From Paenibacillaceae bacterium (GTDB lineage Bacteria; Bacillota; Bacilli; Paenibacillales; Paenibacillaceae): a stretch of 64,000 bases of DNA. Location of the stretch: contig CAAFUF010000029.1 of NCBI GenBank assembly GCA_900766135.1, positions 186,001-250,000 on the forward strand, read 5' to 3'. Position numbers and translations under genes: made by a program. Shown here piece by piece: positions 16,180-25,062 of the stretch (its first letter is position 1; the number at the start of each line of letters is the position of its first letter). The notes below the pieces were generated by a model. That model was not told the DNA's origin and ran no database searches. It saw nothing but the letters and a program-made list of their open reading frames with translations.

Positions 16180-16866
16180 TTAAGCTTCGGCCCAAGCCCC
16201 CGAACGCCCAAACACCGCGTTAAACTTCGGAACCACGTCTCTGGCCACCTGCTCGACCGTAAAGGATCGCCCGGTTACATCTTCCAGCGACGTCACCCCA
16301 TATTCTTGTATGCCGCAAGGGATGATTCCGCCAAAGCCCTCTTCTTGAATGCCGGACTTGACGTTAAAAGCAAACCCGTGGCTCGTGATAAAGCCTTTAT
16401 GGTACCTGCTCTTGTTGAATTTCACGCCGATGGCGCAAATTTTCACGTCACCGACCCACACCCCGGTATACTCCGGTTTTCGCGTTCCCTCGATGCCAAA
16501 CTCCGCCAAATAATCGATGATGACCTGCTCCAGCTGGCGTAGGTAACCGTGCAAATCCAATCCTCGCCCGGCCTCCAGACGAAGCAACGGATAACCAACC
16601 AGTTGGCCGGGACCATGGTATGTAATATCTCCGCCGCGGTCGATCTCAAACACCGCGATGCCGCGTTCTTGCAACTGCTCTGCGCTGAGCAGCAAATGCT
16701 CGGGATGGCGTTGGGAACCGATCGTATACGTCGGCGGATGCTGCAACAGCAGCAGGTGTTCTTCCTGCTGCTGCGCATCCATCTCTTTAATGAGCCGTTT
16801 CTGCAAATCCCAGGCTTCCCCATATTCCATCATCGGATAATAGCGTACTTTCAAGCCTTCGTTCAT
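16180..16866 (-). CDS. lipB: Lipoyl(octanoyl) transferase LipB
   Basis: LipB transfers the octanoyl group from octanoyl-ACP to the lipoyl domain of 2-oxoacid dehydrogenases. The 228-residue protein has the family signature DRGGDITYHGPGQLVGYP near residues 78-95 and the GVKFNKSRYHKGFITSHGFAFNV region near 130-150, consistent with the catalytic Lys, although the cysteine expected in this area is placed as in ACGIKF-type variants (CAIGVKF precedes it). It starts at ATG after GAGGCGAGGAC and follows the branched-chain dehydrogenase E2 gene, its likely substrate, by 31 bases. Having lipB rather than only lipM/lipL is a lineage feature worth noting. Confidence 0.92.
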   Translation of the reverse strand: MNEGLKVRYYPMMEYGEAWDLQKRLIKEMDAQQQEEHLLLLQHPPTYTIGSQRHPEHLLLSAEQLQERGIAVFEIDRGGDITYHGPGQLVGYPLLRLEAGRGLDLHGYLRQLEQVIIDYLAEFGIEGTRKPEYTGVWVGDVKICAIGVKFNKSRYHKGFITSHGFAFNVKSGIQEEGFGGIIPCGIQEYGVTSLEDVTGRSFTVEQVARDVVPKFNAVFGRSGAWAEA

Positions 16867-16896
16867 CGCGTCCTCGCCTCGATCCTCTATTTACGC

Positions 16897-18285
16897 TCAA
16901 TAAACCTGCGTTTCCAAGTTGTAGCTTTCCATGTTTTCCTTCACCCGCTGCATAAAGCGGCCGCAAATGACCCCGTCCAGGATCCGGTGGTCCAAGGACA
17001 AGCAGAGGTTGGCCATCGAACGAACGGCGATCATGTCGTTGATCACGACCGGTCTCTTGACGATCGATTCGAACGTTAAGATCGCGGCTTGCGGATAGTT
17101 AATGATCGGCTGCGTCAGAATCGAACCAAAGGAACCGGTATTGTTGACGGTAAACGTTCCGCCCTGCATGTCATCCAGCTTCAGCTTGCCGGAACGAACC
17201 TTCGACGCCAGCTCCTCGATCTCTCGCGCCAAGCCGGCGATATTTTTCTGGTCGGCCTTTTTGATGACCGGCGTCAGTACCGAATCCTCGGTCCCGACGG
17301 CAAGGGAGATGTTGATATCGCGTTTGACGATGATTTTGTCTACCGCCCACACCGAGTTCATGATCGGATAATCCTTGATCGCTCCCACAACCGCCTTCAG
17401 CAGGAAGGCCAGGTACGTCAGGTTGACGCCTTCCTTCTGCATAAATTCCTGCTTGACCTTGTTGCGCAGCTGCACCAAGTTGGTCACGTCGACTTCGATC
17501 ATCATCCAACCGTGCGGGATTTCCGACACGCTTTGGCGCATCCGGGTAGCGATCGTGTTGCGGATGGGGGTCACGTCGATAAAATACTCGGAACGGTCGC
17601 CCCCTTCCACCTCGATCGTCGGAATCGGCGGGTTTTCCGTCAAATGCAAGCCCGAATGGCGTACCGGCCCGGCGGCTGCGTTCAGGCCGGCCGGGATCGC
17701 GCTCTGCGGCGCAGGAGCGGCAGGCGTCGCCTGCGGCTGCACGGGAGGCGTTGCGGTCGCCGTAGCCGCCGGTGCGGCAGGCGATGCAGCAACGGCCCCA
17801 CGGCCTCCCTGTTCGATGTAGGCCAGCACGTCTTTGCGCGTGATTCGTCCGCCGAGCCCGGTTCCGGCGATTTGCCGCAGATCCAAGCCATGCTCGGCAG
17901 CGAGCGTCTGCACCGCCGGTGAGTACCGGCTGCGCTGCGATTCATCGGGCTGCCCGCCCGCGTACGCCGTCTCCGCAGCCGGCTTGGCCGCAATGGACGC
18001 CTCTGGCCCGCTTGCGGGCGACTCCTCGGCACCCGCCGTCTCGATCCGGCAGATGACGGCGCCAACTTCAACCTCCTGACCTTCCTCGGCCAAAAGCTCG
18101 CCCATCACGCCGTCCAAGGTCGAAGGGATTTCCGCGTTCACTTTATCCGTAATGACTTCCAGAATCGGTTCGTATTGCTCGACCGGATCCCCCGGCTTCT
18201 TCAACCATTTCCCGATCGTTGCCGATACAAGCGATTCGGCGAGCTGGGGTAAATGCACGTCAACTATTGTTTTATTGGATGGCAT
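16897..18285 (-). CDS. bfmBB: Branched-chain 2-oxoacid dehydrogenase E2 (acyltransferase)
   Basis: The 462-residue protein (ATG 18285 after a GGGAGTGAG site; an upstream TTG overlaps that site) has an N-terminal lipoyl domain with the lysine in EVITDKVNAEIPS near residue 44, a Pro/Ala-rich linker, a peripheral-subunit-binding domain (VQTLAAEHGLDLRQIAGTG near 125), a second Ala/Pro/Gln linker, and the catalytic core with DHRILDGVICGRF. The acyltransferase accepts acyl groups from E1 and passes them to CoA. The gene follows E1 beta by 18 bases. Substrate preference for branched-chain 2-oxoacids is inferred from bfmB-like gene order. Confidence 0.9.
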   Translation of the reverse strand: MPSNKTIVDVHLPQLAESLVSATIGKWLKKPGDPVEQYEPILEVITDKVNAEIPSTLDGVMGELLAEEGQEVEVGAVICRIETAGAEESPASGPEASIAAKPAAETAYAGGQPDESQRSRYSPAVQTLAAEHGLDLRQIAGTGLGGRITRKDVLAYIEQGGRGAVAASPAAPAATATATPPVQPQATPAAPAPQSAIPAGLNAAAGPVRHSGLHLTENPPIPTIEVEGGDRSEYFIDVTPIRNTIATRMRQSVSEIPHGWMMIEVDVTNLVQLRNKVKQEFMQKEGVNLTYLAFLLKAVVGAIKDYPIMNSVWAVDKIIVKRDINISLAVGTEDSVLTPVIKKADQKNIAGLAREIEELASKVRSGKLKLDDMQGGTFTVNNTGSFGSILTQPIINYPQAAILTFESIVKRPVVINDMIAVRSMANLCLSLDHRILDGVICGRFMQRVKENMESYNLETQVY

Positions 18286-18303
18286 CGGTATACTCACTCC
18301 CAA

Positions 18304-19290
18304 TTAATAAAGCGCCAATTGAAGCATCGCTTCTTTGACCTTATCTTTGCTAAGCATAAAGAATTTCTCCATCGGCGGGCTGATCGGCATGGCCGGAACG
18401 TCCGGGCCGCATAGACGGGCGATTGGCGCGTCCAGCTCGAACAGGCACTCCTCGGAGATAATCGCCGAAACTTCGGCGCCGATCCCGCCGGTCTTATTAT
18501 CCTCATGAACGATCAGCACCTTGCCGGTCTTCCGAGCCGCTTCGACAATCGCTTCGCGGTCCAGCGGCTGGAGCGTACGCAAATCAAGAATATGAGAGCT
18601 GATCCCCTGCTCCGCAGCCAGCTCTTCCGCGGCTTGCATCGCAAAATGCAGCGGCAGGCTGTAGCTGATGACCGTGATGTCGCTGCCCTCCCGCAGCAGG
18701 TTGGCTTTCCCGATCGGCACCACGTAATCGTCCTCGGGCACATCCTCTTTGATCAGCTTGTAGCATTTTTTGTTCTCAAAGAACAGCACCGGATCGGGAT
18801 CGCGGATGGCCGCCTTCAGCAAGCCTTTGGCATCATAAGCCGAATAAGGCGCAACGATCTTAAGCCCCGGCGTGCCAAAGAAGATCGATTCCGGACATTG
18901 GGAGTGGTACAATCCGCCAAAAATCCCGCCGCCGATCGGGGCGCGAACAACGACAGGGCAATTCCAATCGTTGTTGGAGCGATAGCGAATTTTCGCCGCT
19001 TCGCTGATGATCTGGTTGGTCGCCGGCAGCATAAAGTCCGAGTACTGCATTTCCGCGATCGGTTTCAGCCCGTACATGGCCGCACCGATCGCTACGCCGG
19101 CGATCGCCGATTCAGCCAGCGGCGTATCGATCACGCGCATTTCCCCGAACTGCTCCTGCAGCCCTTTCGTTGTGGTGAACACGCCGCCTTTTACGCCGAC
19201 GTCTTCCCCCATTACAAATACGCTCTCGTCCCGTTCCATTTCTTCCTTCATCGCAAGACGGATCGCATCGATATATTCCATCACCGGCAT
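18304..19290 (-). CDS. bfmBAB: Branched-chain 2-oxoacid dehydrogenase E1 beta
   Basis: This is the 328-residue E1 beta subunit of the thiamine diphosphate-dependent dehydrogenase. It has the transketolase-type pyrimidine-binding domain (DAIRLAMKEEMERDESVFVMGEDVG at the N-terminus, split as a conserved start) and a C-terminal transketolase C domain with ILDLRTLQPLDREAI. It overlaps nothing: the ATG at 19290 is two bases past the E1 alpha stop with a GGAGGAGCAG site inside the alpha coding end, so the two are coupled in stoichiometric amounts. Context with E2 and LpdV gives the assignment over pyruvate dehydrogenase. Confidence 0.9.
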   Translation of the reverse strand: MPVMEYIDAIRLAMKEEMERDESVFVMGEDVGVKGGVFTTTKGLQEQFGEMRVIDTPLAESAIAGVAIGAAMYGLKPIAEMQYSDFMLPATNQIISEAAKIRYRSNNDWNCPVVVRAPIGGGIFGGLYHSQCPESIFFGTPGLKIVAPYSAYDAKGLLKAAIRDPDPVLFFENKKCYKLIKEDVPEDDYVVPIGKANLLREGSDITVISYSLPLHFAMQAAEELAAEQGISSHILDLRTLQPLDREAIVEAARKTGKVLIVHEDNKTGGIGAEVSAIISEECLFELDAPIARLCGPDVPAMPISPPMEKFFMLSKDKVKEAMLQLALY

Positions 19291-19292
19291 GA

Positions 19293-20318
19293 TTACTGCT
19301 CCTCCCCTTCGTTGGCATAGACATGAAGCAGGGTGTCCTCCGGTTTCGGGAACGGCGCATTATCCGCCGCTTCCACCGCTTCCTTCAGCTGTTGATGGAT
19401 CTCCTTCGACAGCGTCTCATCCTGTTCCTCGCTCCATAAGCCGTTATCGATCAAGTAGGATTTCATTTTCGGAATGCCGTCTTTTTTCCAATTCTCCTCG
19501 ACTTCTTCCTTCGTCCGATACGCCAGATCGTTGTCCGAAGTAGAGTGCGGGGATAGCCGATACATCATGGCCTCGATCAGCGTAGGTCCTTCGCCGCGGA
19601 CGGCGCGTTCCCGCGCTTCCTTCACGACCCGATACACTTCAAGCGCATCGTTGCCATCCACGCGGATCCCCGGGAAGCCATAGCCCTGAGCCCGGTCGCA
19701 AACGCGCCCGCCCAATTGCTTCTTCACGGGAACGGAGATCGCATATTGGTTGTTTTCGCACATGAAAATCACCGGAAGCTTCTGAACCCCGGCGAAGTTC
19801 AAACCTTCATGAAAATCGCCCTGGTTGCTGGAGCCTTCGCCAAACGTAACGTAAGAAACGATGTCCTTCTTTTGCATTTTCGCGGCCAAAGCCACGCCGA
19901 CCGCATGGGGAACCTGCGTCGTTACCGGACTGGAACCGGTCACGATGCGCAGCCGCTTGCTGCCGAAATGTCCCGGCATTTGCCGGCCGCCGCTGTTCGG
20001 GTCGCCCGCTTTGGCGAACGCCGACAGCATCAGCTCCGTCAACGACATGCCGACCGCCAGGACGAACCCGTAGTCCCGGTAATAAGGCAGGAAATAATCG
20101 CGCTGCCGGTCCAGCGCAAAAGCCGCGGCAACCTGCGCCGTCTCCTGGCCGATTCCGGAAACGTGAAAATTGATTTTACCCGCTCGCTGCAGCAGCAGGT
20201 TGCGCTCGTCGAATTTGCGCGCGATCACCATATATCTGTACATCTCAACAACTTCGGCATCCGTTAATCCGACTTGCTTATGTTTGGGCTCTGTTTGAAC
20301 TGCACTTTTGGCATTCAT
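19293..20318 (-). CDS. bfmBAA: Branched-chain 2-oxoacid dehydrogenase E1 alpha
   Basis: The 341-residue protein decarboxylates branched-chain 2-oxoacids with thiamine diphosphate. The cofactor-binding region is visible as VTFGEGSSNQGDFHEGLNFA near residue 150, and the phosphorylation-loop-like YRLSPHSTSDN near 255. It starts with ATG after GAAGGAGG. A perfect TATAAT at about 20390-20398 on the minus strand in the 128-base gap to lpdV suggests its own promoter. Products are acyl-CoA primers for branched fatty acids. Confidence 0.92.
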   Translation of the reverse strand: MNAKSAVQTEPKHKQVGLTDAEVVEMYRYMVIARKFDERNLLLQRAGKINFHVSGIGQETAQVAAAFALDRQRDYFLPYYRDYGFVLAVGMSLTELMLSAFAKAGDPNSGGRQMPGHFGSKRLRIVTGSSPVTTQVPHAVGVALAAKMQKKDIVSYVTFGEGSSNQGDFHEGLNFAGVQKLPVIFMCENNQYAISVPVKKQLGGRVCDRAQGYGFPGIRVDGNDALEVYRVVKEARERAVRGEGPTLIEAMMYRLSPHSTSDNDLAYRTKEEVEENWKKDGIPKMKSYLIDNGLWSEEQDETLSKEIHQQLKEAVEAADNAPFPKPEDTLLHVYANEGEEQ

Positions 20319-20445
20319 GGGAGTTTACCTCCTTCGATTGGGGCTTGCATACCTTTATCTTAACACCAGGTACTAAGACTTGGAATAAGTTTATTATAAT
20401 CGTTTTCCGTTGAAAAAGAAAATACTCATCTTCCCGTCCGTTTCC

Positions 20446-21867
20446 TCAAGCGTTTAAGGAGTTCCCATCCACGGCCAGCGCCGCTTCCCCGATAATTTCC
20501 GCCAGCGTCGGATGGGCGAATACCGCTTGTCCGACTTCCCAAGGCGTCGCATCCAGCACCTGTGCCAATGCCGCTTGGCTGATCAGCTCCGTCACGTGAG
20601 GTCCGATCATTTGAACACCGAGGATGTCGTTCGTGCGGGCATCGGCCACCATTTTGACGAAACCATCCGTTTCGCCGTGCACGAGCGCCTTGCCGATGGC
20701 CGAAAACGGAACCTTGCCGATTTTTACGTCCAACCCCTTAGCCTTGGCCTCTTTGGCCGTGATGCCGACTGAAGCCACCTCGGGGCGAGTATACACGCAA
20801 CGCGGAACTTGACTCTCCTGATAGCCATGCGAAGCTTCCCCGGCCAAATGATGTACGGCAGTTAATCCCTCGTGACTGGCGGCATGCGCCAGCTGAAGCC
20901 CGCCGATGCAATCGCCGATGGCATAAATATGCGGTTCGGTTGTCTGCATATGTTCATTTACCCGAATGAAGCCGCGCTCTAACCCGATGTCGGTATTTTC
21001 CAGCCCGATATTCTCCACGTTGGCTTGGCGTCCGATGGATACCAGCAGCTTGTCCGCTTCGAGCCGGATCGATTCGTCTCCCCGTTTCACCGAGATATGT
21101 ACCCGGCCATCGCCAATTTCGAAGGAAACGGGATCTACCGAAACCCCGGTGATGACTTCAATGCCGCGGCGTTTCAGCTGTTTCTGCAATTCGCGGGCCA
21201 CGTCTTCGTCTTCTGCGGGCAGCAGTTGATCCGCAGCTTCCACCACGGTCACCTGCACGCCGAAATCATTCAGCAGTGACGCCCATTCAACGCCGATGAC
21301 CCCGCCCCCTACGATGAGCATCGAGCCAGGGAGTTCAGCTAACTGCAACGCTTCGTCGCTGCTGAAGATATAGGTGCCGTCGGGTTCGAGTCCCGGCAGC
21401 GTCCGCGGACGAGAACCGGTCGCTATGATCAAGTTCGTCGGCACGACCGTCTCCATTTCCCCGTCCGGCAGCTCCACCGCGACCGCTCCGCTCTTCGGCG
21501 AGAATATCGACGGCCCAATCACCCGGCCTTTCCCTTCGATGACGCGGATTTTATGTTTACGCATCAAATATTGGACCCCTTTATGCAGCTGATCCACGAT
21601 GCTTTGCTTTCTTTCCTGAACTTTCGGGAACACCAGCGTGACTCCGTTCGTTTCAATGCCGAAGCTCGCACTGTCCTTCATTTGCGCGTAGAGCTCCGCG
21701 CTGCGCAGCAGCGCTTTGCTTGGGATGCAGCCCCGATGCAGGCAAGTTCCCCCCAGCTTGTCCCGTTCGATGATGACCACGTCTTTCCCCAATTGGGCTG
21801 CGCGAATGGCTGCGATATATCCGCCCGTACCTCCGCCCAGCACCGCTACGTCACATGTAATTGCCAT
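20446..21867 (-). CDS. lpdV: Dihydrolipoyl dehydrogenase (E3)
   Basis: E3 reoxidises the dihydrolipoyl groups of E2 using FAD and NAD. The 473-residue protein starts with the FAD-binding VAVLGGGTGGYIAAIRAA, has the redox disulfide in GGTCLHRGCIPSKALL near residue 45, a second nucleotide-binding loop (MLIVGGGVIGVEWASLL near 180), and the C-terminal dimerisation domain with the His-Glu pair in VFAHPTLAEIIGE. It is the first gene of the branched-chain complex cluster, with a GGGTGGAGATC ribosome site. The ptb, bcd and buk genes that accompany it in B. subtilis are not here. Confidence 0.94.
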   Translation of the reverse strand: MAITCDVAVLGGGTGGYIAAIRAAQLGKDVVIIERDKLGGTCLHRGCIPSKALLRSAELYAQMKDSASFGIETNGVTLVFPKVQERKQSIVDQLHKGVQYLMRKHKIRVIEGKGRVIGPSIFSPKSGAVAVELPDGEMETVVPTNLIIATGSRPRTLPGLEPDGTYIFSSDEALQLAELPGSMLIVGGGVIGVEWASLLNDFGVQVTVVEAADQLLPAEDEDVARELQKQLKRRGIEVITGVSVDPVSFEIGDGRVHISVKRGDESIRLEADKLLVSIGRQANVENIGLENTDIGLERGFIRVNEHMQTTEPHIYAIGDCIGGLQLAHAASHEGLTAVHHLAGEASHGYQESQVPRCVYTRPEVASVGITAKEAKAKGLDVKIGKVPFSAIGKALVHGETDGFVKMVADARTNDILGVQMIGPHVTELISQAALAQVLDATPWEVGQAVFAHPTLAEIIGEAALAVDGNSLNA

Positions 21868-22031
21868 ATCAGATCTCCACCCATTCTATCAATTCAGTCG
21901 CTTTCCCCTATTTTACCTTGTTTTTCCGTTAATACAAATCGGCGCCGCAAATAGACATCGCATCGGGAAAAAGGTATGATATTTTTAACAATACACAGGC
22001 CATTTTTAGGAAGGAAAGGACGATCTCCCAT

Positions 22032-22349
22032 ATGAAGCTGAAGTTATCCCGGTTTATCGCCATCCTATTGCTGGTTATTCCCGGCATTACCGCGATGATC
22101 GGCTTTTTGAAAATAAAAGACTCCCTATTCGATTATATGTCCGCCCATGGCGACGATGCGTTAACCCGCGTAACGTTCGATTGGCTAAACTTTGGGCTCG
22201 GCGTCGTCTTGTTTGGCGCAGGCGCCGGATTTCTGGGAGGTTGGATCTTCTTCCGGGACCGCAAGCGAAATTACGTCGGTCCGAGATTTCGCAAGAAGGA
22301 TGCCGTTGCCGCCAAAGAACCGGAACCGGCTGCGCTTCAACGCGATTAA
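22032..22349 (+). CDS. DUF2627 family membrane protein
   Basis: The 105-residue protein starts with ATG after GGAAGGAAAGG. It has two membrane segments (FIAILLLVIPGITAMIGFL near residue 8 and FGLGVVLFGAGAGFLGGWIFF near 52) and a short basic and acidic cytoplasmic tail. The N-terminal hydrophobic pattern and the length fit DUF2627, small proteins of unknown function often near bkd or spo0A genes in bacilli. It stands alone on the plus strand between two minus-strand blocks. Confidence 0.75.
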   Translation: MKLKLSRFIAILLLVIPGITAMIGFLKIKDSLFDYMSAHGDDALTRVTFDWLNFGLGVVLFGAGAGFLGGWIFFRDRKRNYVGPRFRKKDAVAAKEPEPAALQRD

Positions 22350-22374
22350 CTTCAGGATTTCCGTTTTACGGGCA

Positions 22375-22420
22375 AAAAATAAACCTCTTTCGCCTTAAAT
22401 CTTGGCGGGAGAGGTTTTTT
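22375..22420. terminator. Bidirectional terminator between convergent genes
   Basis: AAACCTCT (22381-22388) and CGCC (22391-22394) pair with GGCG (22404-22407) and AGAGGTTT (22410-22417), with a T run on the plus strand and a T-rich stretch on the minus strand. It serves the DUF2627 gene and the coiled-coil gene. Confidence 0.8.
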
Positions 22421-22424
22421 CGGC

Positions 22425-22634
22425 TTATTCGTATAAAGCTTCTTTCAGCTTGGTCGACATCCGCGAGGCATTATGGGAAGAAGCCCGAAGCAGCGCTTTG
22501 CGTAATCTGGCATTTTCAGCAGTTACCTGTTCAAAATGATCGATCAACTCCAATAAGGCTTGCCGCTTCTCCTCCTCCAAATGGGCCTGCTCCAGCATTT
22601 CCCGATAAGCCGCCGAATCCAGTTCTTGGGACAT
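22425..22634 (-). CDS. Short coiled-coil protein, unknown
   Basis: This 69-residue protein starts at ATG 22634 after AAAGGATGAG. It is highly charged and almost wholly helical (EEEKRQALLELIDHFEQV, then ENARLRKALLRA), with leucines and hydrophobics in heptad spacing, so it probably forms a coiled coil or binds another protein. There are no membrane or metal motifs. I do not recognise the family. It starts 27 bases past the CDF exporter gene and could be cotranscribed with it. Confidence 0.6.
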   Translation of the reverse strand: MSQELDSAAYREMLEQAHLEEEKRQALLELIDHFEQVTAENARLRKALLRASSHNASRMSTKLKEALYE

Positions 22635-22660
22635 GTTCGCTCATCCTTTCTCAAACCGCA

Positions 22661-23608
22661 TTATACCATAAGCTCCTGGTGACGGATGTGCTGTGTTTCG
22701 ACCTGGATGGTGGAATGCCCGATATGGAATGATTTCTCTAAGGCAGAAATGGCTTCCTGCAGCACGGCTTGACTTTGGTTGCCGTCCTCGATCGTCAAAT
22801 GGCAGCTAAGCGCATCCATGCCCGACGTAATCGTCCAAATATGCAAATCGTGCACCTCTAAGACGCCAGGAATCCCTTCCAGGCACTGCTTAACCTGGCT
22901 TTGATCGATTGCCGCCGGCGATCCCTCCATAAGGATATGAACCGATTGAGCGATTACGCCCCAGGCGCCGCGCAGAATCAACAACGCTACGACCACACTG
23001 ATGATCGGGTCGAAAATGTACCAGCCGAACAACGACATAACGATACCCGCCAGGATCGCCCCGACCGATCCCAAGGCGTCCCCAAGAACATGCAGGTAGG
23101 CGCTTTTCAGGTTGACGTTGCCCTTTACATCCCCTTTCTTGAGCAAAGCTGCCGCACTCGCTAAATTCGCGACCAGTCCGATCACCGCAATGACGATCAT
23201 GGTATTACTGGAGACGATCGGCGGATCAAGCAGACGTCCGTATGCCTCCCACATGATAAAACCGGCGATCACGAATAAGGTTACCCCGTTCAGCAATGCC
23301 GCCAAGATCTCCATACGGTGAAATCCGTACGTATTCCGCTTCGATGCGGGACGGGCGGCAAACCAAAAGGCGACCAAGCTAAGCACCAGCGAACTGGCGT
23401 CGCTAAGCATATGTCCGGAGTCGGACAATAAAGCCAAGCTTCCCGTAAATAAACCGCCGAAAAATTCAAGGACAGCGATCGAAGCCGTGATCAGTAATGC
23501 AATCAGCAACCCTTTTTTGTTACCTGACCGTACGGCATGATGGTCGTGGTGATGGCCGGCATGACCGTGATGATGGTGAGCGTGGTGATCATGATGATGA
23601 TGTCCCAT
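22661..23608 (-). CDS. CDF-family zinc/cation exporter (CzcD-like)
   Basis: The 315-residue exporter starts at ATG 23608 after AGGAGGGAG. Its N-terminus is a histidine-rich tail (MGHHHHDHHAHHHHGHAGHH and more), followed by six predicted membrane helices with the conserved SLALLSDSGHMLSDASSL in the second and a HVLGDALGSVG in the fifth, holding the metal-binding Asp and His residues, then a C-terminal cytoplasmic domain. It is 11 bases past an ArsR repressor in the same direction, which fits metal-induced efflux of Zn, Cd or Co. Confidence 0.9.
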   Translation of the reverse strand: MGHHHHDHHAHHHHGHAGHHHDHHAVRSGNKKGLLIALLITASIAVLEFFGGLFTGSLALLSDSGHMLSDASSLVLSLVAFWFAARPASKRNTYGFHRMEILAALLNGVTLFVIAGFIMWEAYGRLLDPPIVSSNTMIVIAVIGLVANLASAAALLKKGDVKGNVNLKSAYLHVLGDALGSVGAILAGIVMSLFGWYIFDPIISVVVALLILRGAWGVIAQSVHILMEGSPAAIDQSQVKQCLEGIPGVLEVHDLHIWTITSGMDALSCHLTIEDGNQSQAVLQEAISALEKSFHIGHSTIQVETQHIRHQELMV

Positions 23609-23619
23609 GGAACTCCCTC

Positions 23620-23928
23620 CTAATCGCATTTGGCGTGCTGAATCGCTTGAGTCAAGAGCGATATGACATGCTCGTCGTCACAGCTGTAATACATCGTATT
23701 GGCCTCCCGACGAAACTTCACCAGCCGCAAATTTCGCAGCAGACTGAGCTGATGGGATACCGCCGATTGTGATAAATTCAGCACATCCGACATATGCGTC
23801 ACGGAACATTCTTCTTCCGACAGCAAATAGAGAATTTTGATTCGGGTTGGATCGGATAATGCCTTAAAAATCGTAGAAACCTTCTCCAGCGTATCCGGGC
23901 TTAGATAGGAGTGGACATTTTTCTCCAT
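23620..23928 (-). CDS. ArsR/SmtB repressor, CzrA-like
   Basis: This 102-residue metal-sensing repressor uses ATG 23928, which follows GGAGAGGGG; the long open frame above it covers the operator. The winged helix includes SDPTRIKILYLLSEEEC and the DNA-recognition helix LSQSAVSHQLSLLRNL. The C-terminal helix carries D85, H87 and H98 with the CzrA spacing D-x-H-x10-H, but the final ligand position is C101 where CzrA has histidine. It precedes the exporter, and a 22-base inverted repeat overlaps its upstream region (23955-23976). Zinc or cobalt sensing is inferred. Confidence 0.88.
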   Translation of the reverse strand: MEKNVHSYLSPDTLEKVSTIFKALSDPTRIKILYLLSEEECSVTHMSDVLNLSQSAVSHQLSLLRNLRLVKFRREANTMYYSCDDEHVISLLTQAIQHAKCD

Positions 23929-23954
23929 TCGTTGGTTCCCCTCTCCAAATTCAG

Positions 23955-23976
23955 TATATGAGCATATGTTCATATA
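23955..23976. promoter_or_regulatory. ArsR/SmtB-type operator
   Basis: TATATGAGCAT (23955-23965) is followed directly by ATGTTCATATA (23966-23976), an inverted repeat with a single mismatch. This is the size and base pattern of SmtB/CzrA operators (TGA...TCA halves). It ends 27 bases ahead of the repressor ATG and probably covers its promoter. Confidence 0.75.
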
Positions 23977-24040
23977 CAGAATAACCTTGAAGGCATGATT
24001 TGTCAATTGGTGCAAACGAAAATCATAGGCCAAAATAAAA

Positions 24041-24078
24041 AACGGCCGCAGCCCGGTGTTCACCGAGAGGGACCGCCT
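24041..24078 (-). terminator. Imperfect terminator after spo0A
   Basis: A GC-rich stretch with the core CGGT(GAAC)ACCG and partly complementary flanks is followed on the minus strand by TTTTTTATTTT. The stem is imperfect, so this is tentative. Confidence 0.35.
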
Positions 24079-24166
24079 TTCATCTACTTCTGTATAGCTA
24101 CGTAAGTGAACGACCAACGGCATACACTCACCTGTCGTTATCACGTTCATTCGTTTCCTTAGACTT

Positions 24167-24970
24167 TCACGACACTTTATGCTCGATTCGCAGCTTATCG
24201 GCCACCATAGCAATAAACTCACTGTTGGTCGGCTTCGATTTAGAGATGTTGATCGTATAGCCAAAGAGATGGCTGATCGAATCGATGTTGCCGCGCGTCC
24301 AAGCGACTTCGATCGCGTGGCGAATGGCGCGCTCTACGCGGGATGGGGTCGTTTTGAATTTCTCTGCGATCGCCGGATACAGTGTTTTGGTGATTGCACC
24401 TAAAATTTCGATGTTGTTGTAAACCATCGTAATCGCTTCGCGCAGATATTGATAACCTTTAATATGCGCAGGGACTCCGATTTCATGAATGATCGAAGTG
24501 ATATTTGCATCAAGGTTTTTGCCTTTGCCCAACGGCACCACATTCGACTTCGCAAACGATGCCGACTGTGCGCTGGTAGTTAATGTTTGAACGCCGACCA
24601 GTTGACGGATGCGGTTCGCCAGAACTTCCATGTCAAAAGGTTTCAAGATGTAGTAAGAAGCGCCAAGCTGAACAGCACGTTGCGTGATGTTCTCTTGACC
24701 AAAAGCGGTCAGCATGATGATCTTAGGCTGCGGTGTCAAGTTGAGATCGCGAATGCGCTCAAGCACGCCGAGTCCGTCCAGATGAGGCATAATGATGTCC
24801 AGGATCAAGACATCCGGAACTCTTGCCGCATTATCGATCATCTCCAGCACTTCTTCCCCATTATAGGCGATTCCCGAGACGACCATATCGTCTTGCTCCG
24901 AAATGTATTCCGCGAGCAAATTCGTAAATTCTCGATTATCATCCGCCAACAACACTTCGATTTTCTGCAC
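24167..24970 (-). CDS. spo0A: Sporulation response regulator Spo0A
   Basis: Spo0A is the master regulator of entry into sporulation. The 267-residue protein has a receiver domain (LLADDNREF, phosphoacceptor Asp in VLILDIIMPHLDG near residue 56, and KPFD) and a C-terminal DNA-binding domain with the helix FKTTPSRVERAIRHAIEVAW. It starts with GTG at 24970 after GAAGGAGGAAG. The upstream gap carries a sigma-H promoter and several Spo0A boxes, implying self-control. Its neighbour is spoIVB, as in bacilli. Confidence 0.97.
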   Translation of the reverse strand: MQKIEVLLADDNREFTNLLAEYISEQDDMVVSGIAYNGEEVLEMIDNAARVPDVLILDIIMPHLDGLGVLERIRDLNLTPQPKIIMLTAFGQENITQRAVQLGASYYILKPFDMEVLANRIRQLVGVQTLTTSAQSASFAKSNVVPLGKGKNLDANITSIIHEIGVPAHIKGYQYLREAITMVYNNIEILGAITKTLYPAIAEKFKTTPSRVERAIRHAIEVAWTRGNIDSISHLFGYTINISKSKPTNSEFIAMVADKLRIEHKVS

Positions 24971-25033
24971 TGCCTACTTCCTCCTTCAGGTAAATGGATG
25001 GGTTCTTATTTGTTTCTCCTCTTCCCAGAATAA

Positions 25034-25062
25034 GGATTCGACATACAAAAGTAAATTCCTTC
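25034..25062 (-). promoter_or_regulatory. Sigma-H promoter of spo0A
   Basis: On the minus strand GAAGGAATT (25054-25062) and GTCGAATCC (25034-25042) are 11 bases apart, fitting the sigma-H consensus. The -10 overlaps a Spo0A box. It corresponds to the Ps promoter of B. subtilis spo0A by position. Confidence 0.7.
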
